Assembly (NCBI GenBank): GCA_031002005.1
Contig: JARYHS010006964.1
Span: 4,092,001 to 4,156,000 of the forward strand
From: Vandiemenella viatica
Lineage: Eukaryota > Arthropoda > Insecta > Orthoptera > Morabidae
Direction of reading: 5' to 3'
DNA: 64,000 bases
The notes beneath the pieces are model-generated. The model was not told where the DNA came from. It worked only from the letters and a program-made list of their open reading frames with translations, and made no database searches. Positions 56,546 to 64,000 of the stretch are shown piece after piece. Position 1 is the stretch's first letter. Each line of letters starts with the position of its first letter. A program made the position numbers and the translations under genes.

Positions 56546-59014
56546 ATGATAATCTGTATGATTTTTTTATGTAATTTTATTGTATATTAGATTAAATGGT
56601 TCTTTCATTCTGTTAAAGTAACATTATCATGGGATTATGACACATTTGGACACTAACATCTGACTTTTAAATTCTGTAATTAGATTTTTGGCCACACATA
56701 GTAACATTGAAGTTTAAATAATATCTGATCCCCTAGTTTCCCCAATATGAAACTTGGTACAAATAAGAAACATATCAGTGTGTACAAAATATATTTTTTT
56801 TAGATTTTTAAAGTGATATGTTTTTGATATATTCAAGGTCAAAGGTCAATTTGAATGACCTTCAACAATTAAAATTGTACTTTTGTATCATGTAATATGT
56901 CATATTAAAGCTCATGTTACAAGCTTTCAAATGATACCAAATTAAAGTTTCTAATTTTATTGGTTCCAGACTTACGGTTAGTCAAATAGGAGAAGAGAGA
57001 GCGAAACATTAAAATTTCCCCCTCATTTCTCAAACATTACACAGCAGGTAGGGGGTTAAAATTTGATTTTAATATACCACTTGGTAAATGGGAATCCACC
57101 TGCAAAATATTGTAAAAATCCATGAGCACTCACTCGTGAGGTGTGTGAGTTGACATGGAATGACCCTTTGATGAAAAACTGCATATGTATAATTTAAGAC
57201 GGATAGAAAAATACTATCACCATTTGGTTTACAAGTCCTAACCTCTGTCCTTTTTTACTCACCCATAATTTATGCCAACGTTTTTCATACAAATGCATCA
57301 CTTTTATCAAATTTTGGTAGTACTGAACACGCATGTGCTTTAATATAGATTGGTCTGGTAGCTCAGTGGTTAATGGACTTACTTTCAAAAGTTCCGACGT
57401 TAAGATCATGGTGGAAGCCTAAACTTTTAAGTTTGGTATTTGATCATAGATCTATGGTTTGGATTCCACATTGTATTGGAGGTACCAGAGGTATAGATCT
57501 TTCCGTCCTACCTGTGACACAGTAGCTTAGTACACCTTCAGGATAGATCAGCCAACCTTCGAGATTTGGAATAAGTTAGAATTTTTTTCAATTTGTATCC
57601 AAAAAGAAACCATTGTATTCCTTATCCCACCTCCTCACTTTACCTTTTGCCAACATTGTTCATACAAACCCACAGTTTAAATCTAACTTCGGTTGTACTT
57701 ACCACACGTATGCTTCAAAACAAAACAGTCTGCAGCTGAATAGTGAATGCAATTACTTACAGAAGTTTCTACAGTTTCAAATCCAGACACAAGCAGTAGG
57801 TTTTAGGAGTTGCATTTGATCACCTGAGCGATGTCCGGACGTTCCGTGGTTCGTATTCCACATTAAACTGTAGGTCCCAGAGAAAGGGAACTGGCCATCA
57901 TGCCTCTGACACAATGGGATGGTGCACCTCCTTCGGGAGGATTCGATCCAACCTTCAGGTTGTGGACTAAGTTAGTTTTATTTTAATTTAAAGCAAAGGT
58001 AAAAATACTTTCTATATTTGGTTTACAAAATGATAATCCCTCTCCTCCTTTAAGCAAGCCCTCATATTTTGCCAACGTTGTTCATACTAACCTATAGTTT
58101 TTATCTGGGTTTTATAGTACTTAGCTCGCCATTATTTAAAAAGACATAGCTGTCTGGTAGCTTATTGGTTAAGGCTCTTACACTCAAAGGTTTCTCTGTC
58201 CGGTCATAGGTTCGAATTCTGATGGAAGCAGGAATTTTTAAACTTGAATATAACCAATGGTTTATGCTCCCTTAGGTTGTGGACTAGGTTAGTTTTTTTT
58301 TCACTTTAAAACAAAGAAAAAGTACTGTCTACTTTTGGTTTGCAAAATTAAACCCTCATGGTTTATCCTCCCTAAATTTTTGCAAATATTCTTTATACAA
58401 ACCCACTCTTTGTATCCAATTGTGATAGGACTTTGCATATGTTTACTTTAAAACAATGAGAAAAATATTTCCTACATTTAGATTACAAATACTCACCACT
58501 CTCCCTAAAAAAATTTACACTTCGAACTATTCAGTCTTTTTGCAAATATCTCAAAACTTGTAGGGAAAGTAACCAGAGTGGATAGGGATATGCATGATAT
58601 CCTGAGAGCCAATATAATTTCCTGTTAAATGGCATTGGAATGATTCCAACTGGACAGTTACTGACCATGAAATTGAAACTATAAATTTAAAAATCTACAA
58701 TTCTTAACCAATCCTAAAGGACCTTCATATACAGATGTTTTAAAATAAATAAATAAAAAAAATGTTAAAATTTAGTTTAGAAAACTGCACTCACTCTTCC
58801 GCTTCTACCCACATAATACTAATTTACACAAACAACTTTTCAGTTTTTTTCTATTGGTATGGAAATCTGCCAGTGTGGATACTGATGGGGATTTTTTGTA
58901 TTTTTTTTTTTACAATCGAATCAAAAGACATAAAACATTAGAATTTTCATATCTAGTAGGCGAGAAACGTGGTAGACAGTATTTTTCTCTTTAATTTAAA
59001 GTAAAGAAAAAAAA

Positions 59015-59150
59015 AGTAAATTAGTCCACAACTTGAAGGTTGGTTAGATCCATTGAAGGTGGCATACTAAGGAACTGATCATATACAACTCTTAAAAATT
59101 CCTGCTACCGCCAGTATTTGAAGCTGGGAGCATACCATAAAATGTTTTAA
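59015..59150 (-). mobile_element. Reverse-oriented SINE of the satellite family (copy 2)
   Basis: Counterpart of 23745-23900, with the same head and GTTGTGGACTAATTTA-like end on the minus strand. Confidence 0.58.
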
Positions 59151-59655
59151 ATGAACAGTTAAACCTCTGAGGTATCACACCTCTATCAGAACTAAATAAA
59201 AACTACGGGTCGCTTTTTGCAGAAAACGAAAAACCATAAATATTGTATATCCCGGAGCACTAAAATCATTGTGTATAATTTATTTTGAACATGTAAATGT
59301 GCGTGTTTTATAGATACGTACCCATATAATAAAGAAAAAGAGGCATTGCAATTGCATGCTGGTCGAAGCTAGTTTAAGAAAATTATCAATGGATACAGTA
59401 GACAGTAATAGCACTACACATAAATGTCTGATATACCACAGGAGATTCCTAATTTTAATGTAACATTAGGAATATTACTGCTCACAGCACAGAAATAAAA
59501 TGATCGTGTTCAAGTCCAAGACTAGTGAGCTAACATGAGCCTAAATTTTTAAGGGTTTGGAGCTGCAGGATAAATGAATTTATGCTGAGGGCAGTGATGA
59601 TATTGATGTTTTTAAAGTGTGATATACATTGGCATTACGTGTTTTCTTTGCCTAG

Positions 59656-60635
59656 GTCTCCAATGGAAGAGACAGCAGAACTTCTGTTGAGCACTTTGTC
59701 GAAGGAGGAAGTGCTTTCCAGGCCAGTTTTGCGGTTTCCTCAGTTTCTTGAGACTCTCCTGGAGGCTGGTGCCATCAGCTGTAGTGAGCTGGAGGTTATG
59801 AAGTGCCAGCTGGACTCTCCAGAGACAGCTCCACTTCTCATGCGTGCGCTGTGTCGGGCGGGACACCTGCACCTGCTGCGGATGGCGCTGCAGCACCGCC
59901 CGGGACTGGCCACGCTGGCTGTCGACAGTGCTTCGTCTACGCCACTGCACGTGGCCTCGAGGCACGGCCAGCTCGCCGCCGTGCGGATGCTGCTGGACGC
60001 GGGGGCGGACCTGGAGGTGGCGAGACAGAGTGATGGGTGGACTGCGCTGCACGAGGCAGCTGCGTGTGGGAGCATCGAGGGGGCCGGCGTGGCGAGAGAG
60101 CTCTTGAGGTCCGGGGCCCATGTGGACCGCAAGGACAACGCCGGCAGGACAACGCCGGCAGGACGCCGCTACAGCTGGCGGCAGGGGACACGTCAGTCGC
60201 ACAACTACTCGTATCGGCAGGCGCAGACACCACTACAGGAGGAGAAAACTCACTGCTAGAGGCAGAGAGAAGCAGTGATGTGTGTACCGTGCAGCCTGAG
60301 GCAGTGGCATTTGAAGCCAGTGGTGGGGCTGATGTGGGCCACGCAGGTGTTGCACAGCTACTGGACTCGGCCGTGGCAGACACCACTACGGGAGAAAGGG
60401 ACTCGTCTGCGAGACAGTGGCAGGAGGCGATGAGAGACAGTGACTCGAGTACTGTACAACACGAGGCAGCGGCACGTGGTGGGGCCGACGTGGCCAGAGA
60501 GCTGTTGAGGTCCGGGGCCCAGGAGGACCCCCAGGACAGCAGGACACCACCGCAGCTGGCTGCGGGCATCGCACAGCTAACAGACTCGGTGGTGGCAGAC
60601 ACTGCTAATCATAGTGCTGAAGGATCAACTTTAGG
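59656..60635 (+). pseudogene. CARD-like plus ankyrin first coding exon (copy 2), frameshifted
   Basis: The acceptor precedes 59656, the start codon is at 59663 and the donor TTAGG/GTACGG is at 60635. The CARD-like part and the first two ankyrin repeats match copy 1 with few changes. At about 60140 the 14-bp AACGCCGGCAGGAC is repeated in tandem, shifting the frame; the original frame continues from there to 60648. Near the end, GCATCGCAC is intact where copy 1 lost a base, giving GIAQLTDSVVADTANHSAEG up to the donor. The ANK exon is therefore broken in both copies, but by different changes. Confidence 0.75.
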
Positions 60636-60874
60636 GTACGGTATATGATTACATTAATAATTAAACTCTTTCTTCATCTTTACTCTCTGAAATATATAGC
60701 ACTAGAAACCTTATAATACTCATATTATGTGTATAATTAAACGTAGCAGTTAGGCTGAATGTTATTAAGGTATAACATGCTTCACTTTGCCCATCACGTT
60801 GTCTTCTCCTGATACGTTTCAAAATTTTTAAGGTTTATTCAACTTGGGTTCAAGTTACCTGCACAAATCTGCAT

Positions 60875-61841
60875 CTAGAAATTTCTATGGCTATATCAGG
60901 AAACTGAGGGGAAGGGAGGGTTAGATGGAGAAGAAGTTACTGACGATTTGAAAAAGGCAGAGATTTTAAGTAACTGGTTCAGTGAAAGCATTAGCGACAA
61001 CTGAATCAGTAACAGGCAGGTTCTAATTCAGAGAACGAGCTTAACAGCACAATTAGAAATGACGATAGTAAAAAATTTGATATCCATCCTGAGGAAATCA
61101 TGAAGGAATTAAGAAAGCTGAAAAAAAATAAAGGAGCTGGTGAAGATAATATTACTACAGATATCTTAAAGATAGCCGGATGTGACATTGTACCTTATCT
61201 TGAAATATTATTTAAATTGAGTCTAGACACTTGCTGCTTACCACAGGACTGGAAAAGTGCAATAGTAGTACCAGTACATAAGGGAGGGGTGAGAAATAGA
61301 ATTGAGAATTACAGGCCAATCAGTATGACATCAGTGGTAGGTAAATTAATGGAAAGATTGATATGCAACCACATCAGAAATATATGTGAGGAACGTAAGT
61401 GGTTTTCAAGCAGGCAACATGGTTTCAGGCAAGGAATATTGATGCAAATCTCAGTTGGTGGGAATATATGCAAGATATTTCAGATGAAATGGACAAGGGA
61501 GTCCAAATTGATAGTGTAGCACTAGATCTGTCTAAGGCGTTTGACAGAGTAAGCCATAAAATGGTAGTAAATAAGGTAAAAACCATTGGAGTGGATAAGA
61601 AAGTCATTTCCTGGGTAGAAGCATTTTTAATAGGTGGAAAACAGAGAGTTAGGGTTGGAAATGTAGTATCAAAAGAAGTGGAAGTAAAAATGGGTGTGCC
61701 ACAGGGTAGCGTATTGGGACTATTGCTATTCATTATTCTAATGAATAATTGTCTTGATTGTTTACTATCTGAAATTAGATTGTTTGCAGATGACATAATG
61801 CTGTATAAAAGAATCAAAACGATAGAGGATTGTAAACAGTT
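60875..61841 (+). mobile_element. CR1 RT fragment on plus strand (copy 2), cut by Gypsy B
   Basis: Matches 25605-26577. The frames 61100-61519 and 61399-61923 carry ENYRPISMTSVVGKLMER, DLSKAFDRVSHKMV, GVPQGSVLG and FADDIMLYKR. The palm is cleaner here than in copy 1 (DLSKAFDRV and PQGSVLG are intact), but one frame change lies near 61440. The sequence stops at AACAGTT, where the LTR starts. Confidence 0.9.
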
Positions 61842-62516
61842 TGTAAGACATCTGTCCTTGGTTGATGGAATATTAATTTTAAGTTATGGTATGATCAAGA
61901 TCGGCTCACTTCAAGTAGTTTAAGACATTTATTTAGTAAGAATTAATTATAGTTCGATGACCCGGCCGCCAGACAGTGAAACCAAAACCGTCCCCAGAAG
62001 TAGTTGGGAGAATAATTAATAAAGTTCATTAAGCAACATCAAGAAGAGCAATTACGTTCATAGCAAGTTTATTACGAAAAACACATAAAACACATGCGAA
62101 CGGTTTGGCCACCATCAAATTTCAAAGTATAGCTATCGAAACTTCTTATCCGAAAGATTGCAGAATTCTTGTGGTAAAAGGAAAATTACAGTTCGTATCT
62201 GCTTCCCGCTAAATCATACACCAACACAACGTGGCTTTCACTGTTCATTAATATACTGTTCAAACACTCAATTTTATAACCACAGTTCTTATTTGAGACG
62301 TAAACTTCTTCTTACACACAGTTCAATATAGAAAAACACATTATACAGAACCTATATCGGCTAATGCCTACAATAAGTGAGCCGCGGTACGCGATCAGCT
62401 GTCTGCGACAATCCGCGCGCAACCATTACTAGCGGGCGACTGACTTTAGAAAATAATGTAGCTCTCCGCTCCAGAGATACTACTTTGAAGCGGCGGAAGG
62501 TAACTGTAATGTCACA
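61842..62516 (-). repeat. 3' LTR of Gypsy B
   Basis: The segment begins TGTAAGACATC and ends ATGTCACA on the plus strand, so it has TG...CA ends on either strand. It starts exactly where copy 2 diverges from copy 1. On the minus strand GGTAGTTGGGGAG, a short polypurine tract, precedes TGTGACA. The other LTR lies right of the window, so the target duplication cannot be read. Confidence 0.8.
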
Positions 62517-63124
62517 CTCCCCAACTACCAAATGTGATAATTGTTCGGGTTTTGTTTGATTATTTAGAAAAACCGAAGAATTATCAGAAAATTTCATACT
62601 GTGCTACAAATACAAAGTTACAAAACCTAAGGTGGCCAACCGACTAGCCTAAGTTACATTAAATCACTGAGCATACACCTTAAAGAAACATGAAACACAA
62701 ACAAAATCAGAAAACACAAAGAAAAATACACGAAGTAACCACATGAAGTTGTCATAGTTTTTTGTGGTCACAGTTCTCAGGAAAATAAACTGAAAGGAAA
62801 GAACATATATACAACATAACAAAAATAATATTTTCGATTTCACCGCAGGCTCTATGGTTGGAGTCCTCGGTTGCGACACTGGTAGAGGTCATTAACCTCT
62901 ATAAGACTTTTGTTGAATCACTTCACACACTACACTGCACTATACTGTTGTTGCTGCTGCTGCTTTGGCATTTTTTCAGGCAGGGTATGAGAGTGGAAAT
63001 GTGGATTTAGTTTACTGGCTTTAGCCGGAAAAAAATTAAAGATTTGTTCGCCGCAGCGATGAAGGAATAGGCATACGCCAAATAAAAATTAGAAAAAAAT
63101 AAGGATAAAGGGTGTCCCCTACTT
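62517..63124. other. Noncoding 3' region of Gypsy B
   Basis: No coding frame. A short GCT/GTT repeat lies at about 62948-62963. The polypurine tract at the left edge borders the LTR. Confidence 0.6.
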
Positions 63125-63478
63125 TTAGTCAGATAAGTCTTCTGGTAACATTTTGTAGGGTTTAAGGGAAGTAACATTGAAAGTACCCCTGATATTTTGA
63201 CCAACAGGGTACACTAATACATAGGAATTTTTCCTAGGGCTGCTAGCAATCCGATACGGGCCTTCATACAAATACTTAAACTTCCTAATTTCTTTATTTA
63301 TGCTAGAGGACTTATAATGAGTCTGCGCCAGTACCAGATCACCCGGCTTATAGTCGATTGCCTTCCCTCTTTGATCATGCCGCTTCTTCCTCCTCTGAGC
63401 TTTCTTCTTCATCTTCGAGCTGTTATTGTACATTAAATCCTCACTGTCCTTTTCGACCAATAATTGTGATAGCTGCAC
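63125..63478 (-). pseudogene. Gypsy B integrase C-terminal GPY/F module
   Basis: The frame shows the end of Ty3/Gypsy integrase: a lysine-rich helix (KKKAQRRKKRHDQRG), YKPGDLVLAQ, FKYLYEGPYRI with the GPY motif, and TSLKPYK. This module helps target integration. The zinc-binding and DDE core parts are absent because of the internal deletion near 63478. Confidence 0.85.
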
Positions 63479-63977
63479 TTCTTCCTATACACTCCTGCAC
63501 CTCTCCTCTTGAAATGACTCTAACTTGAACCGCTTCCTTTCCTTCTTCACAAATTTTGGTTTCATAACTTATATTCACTCTCTTCCCTTCCGTAATAAAT
63601 TGCAGACTATTTTCTTCCCAGTCCAATTTAACCATTTTCTCGGCAAGCCAATCGACTCCCAGAATTAGATCAACGGTTAATTTAGGGATAACAAATGCTT
63701 TTATTTCAATCCTGTGTCCTCCAATCTCACCATCTACTCGAATTTGCTGGGTGATTCTTTTAATTTTACCCCCATTCGCTACTGTAACTGTCATTCCTTG
63801 TACCGAGTGTAAACATGCGTCAGGTTCATTCACAAGGATTTGAAATAGGCTTTCCGAAACACAGGATATGTCCGCGCCAGAATCTATCAAGGCTTCTACT
63901 TGTCGTGATTTAAATTTCACCAAAACAGTAGGTGAACGGGCTTCCTTTCTCCTTAAAATTCCTTCTTCTTCTAACAA
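63441..63977 (-). pseudogene. Gypsy B aspartic protease region
   Basis: The frame holds the retropepsin active site VEALIDSGADISCVS (D-S-G) and the second strand VDLILGVDWLAEK, with the ILG motif. Retropepsins cut the Gag-Pol polyprotein. The protease core looks intact, but the frame runs into unrelated sequence after about residue 165, where the internal deletion joins it to the integrase end. Confidence 0.85.
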
Positions 63978-64000
63978 ATCTTCTCTCGGGTCGTTATTGT

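Larger units (their letters stand above)
53080..57166 (+). mobile_element. Sola-like DNA transposon with 4-bp target duplication
   Basis: Both ends start GGGTCATTCCATGTCA (16 bp, inverted). TTTG flanks at 53076-53079 and 57167-57170, and copy 1 has a single TTTG at 21906-21909, the empty site. Further in, about 170 bp near 53390-53560 and 56700-56870 are inverted to each other. The 4-bp duplication and the encoded protein fit the Sola superfamily. Length is 4,087 bp. Confidence 0.85.
52901..58900. repeat. Satellite-like array with SINEs (copy 2), split by the Sola element
   Basis: Counterpart of 21727-23640, running 52901-53079 and 57167-58900. The three SINEs lie at about 57352, 57724 and 58150. 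The unit order is the same as in copy 1, so the composite array predates the duplication. Confidence 0.75.
47304..61841. repeat. Segmental duplication, copy 2
   Basis: This is the counterpart of 10323-26577, in the same orientation, offset about 37 kb on the left part. It lacks the P element and piggyBac 2, and carries the Sola-like element instead. It ends where the LTR of Gypsy B begins (61842), so the real end lies beyond the window. Confidence 0.95.
61842..64000 (-). mobile_element. Ty3/Gypsy element B, internally deleted, continues past the window
   Basis: On the minus strand: protease (63977-63441), directly followed by the integrase C-terminus (63478-63125), a noncoding 3' part (63124-62517) and the LTR (62516-61842). 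RT, RNase H and the integrase core are missing. It differs in sequence from Gypsy A at the other end of the window. Confidence 0.88.

Noticed and set aside
61842..62516. Gypsy A and Gypsy B as two ends of one element or of one duplicated insertion
   Set aside because: Their protease active sites (DTGSE against DSGAD) and their LTR edges differ, so they are separate families.
1..64000. CRISPR arrays, bacterial operons or prophage
   Set aside because: Short regular spacer-type repeats are absent, the genes have introns, and all recognisable frames belong to animal transposons or a zinc-finger gene.

Overview
This window reads as nuclear DNA of an animal, most likely an insect with a large, repeat-rich genome. 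It is AT-rich, genes are split by GT-AG introns, and almost every open frame belongs to an animal transposon family: CR1, RTE, Jockey, Penelope, Ty3/Gypsy, P, piggyBac, PIF/Harbinger, Tc1, mariner and Sola. tRNA-derived SINEs of an arthropod type are also present. The species cannot be named from sequence alone; a polyneopteran-like insect is a guess. No bacterial operon, CRISPR array or rRNA gene was seen.

Layout. 1-about 8,970 is a minus-strand Ty3/Gypsy element whose gag is split at a TTAA by a piggyBac element (3,919-7,605), which itself carries a PIF/Harbinger element (4,023-5,969). A second piggyBac remnant ends at 10,322 inside the 3' end of a Jockey retrotransposon. From 10,323 to at least 26,577 and again from 47,304 to 61,841 lies one directly repeated segment of about 10.45 kb of shared sequence. 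Each copy holds a Jockey gag frame, a SINE in a minus-strand CR1 fragment, a candidate 5' exon, a satellite with embedded SINEs, an ankyrin-coding exon and a plus-strand CR1 fragment. Copy 1 alone carries a P element (13,846-19,626) and copy 2 alone a Sola-like element (53,080-57,166); both have clean target duplications and the other copy gives the empty site. Copy 2 is then cut by a second Gypsy element (61,842 to the window end).

Between the copies, 27.4-47.3 kb holds two RTE copies, a Penelope-like fragment, a satellite block, a 1,000-N assembly gap, a CR1 element with PHD/esterase ORF1 interrupted by an intact Tc1-like transposon, and a Jockey ORF2 split by a mariner.

The only candidate host gene runs on the plus strand: an exon at 24,397-25,370 (N-terminal CARD-like death fold by pattern, then ankyrin repeats), a C2H2 exon at 32,768-33,254 and a C2H2 array from 39,276 into the gap. 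Intron phases agree across all three exons, so I infer one CARD-like/ankyrin/zinc-finger protein. Its first coding exon is repeated at 59,656-60,635. Both copies carry frame-breaking indels, at different places, so pseudogenes or assembly errors must be separated before function is discussed.
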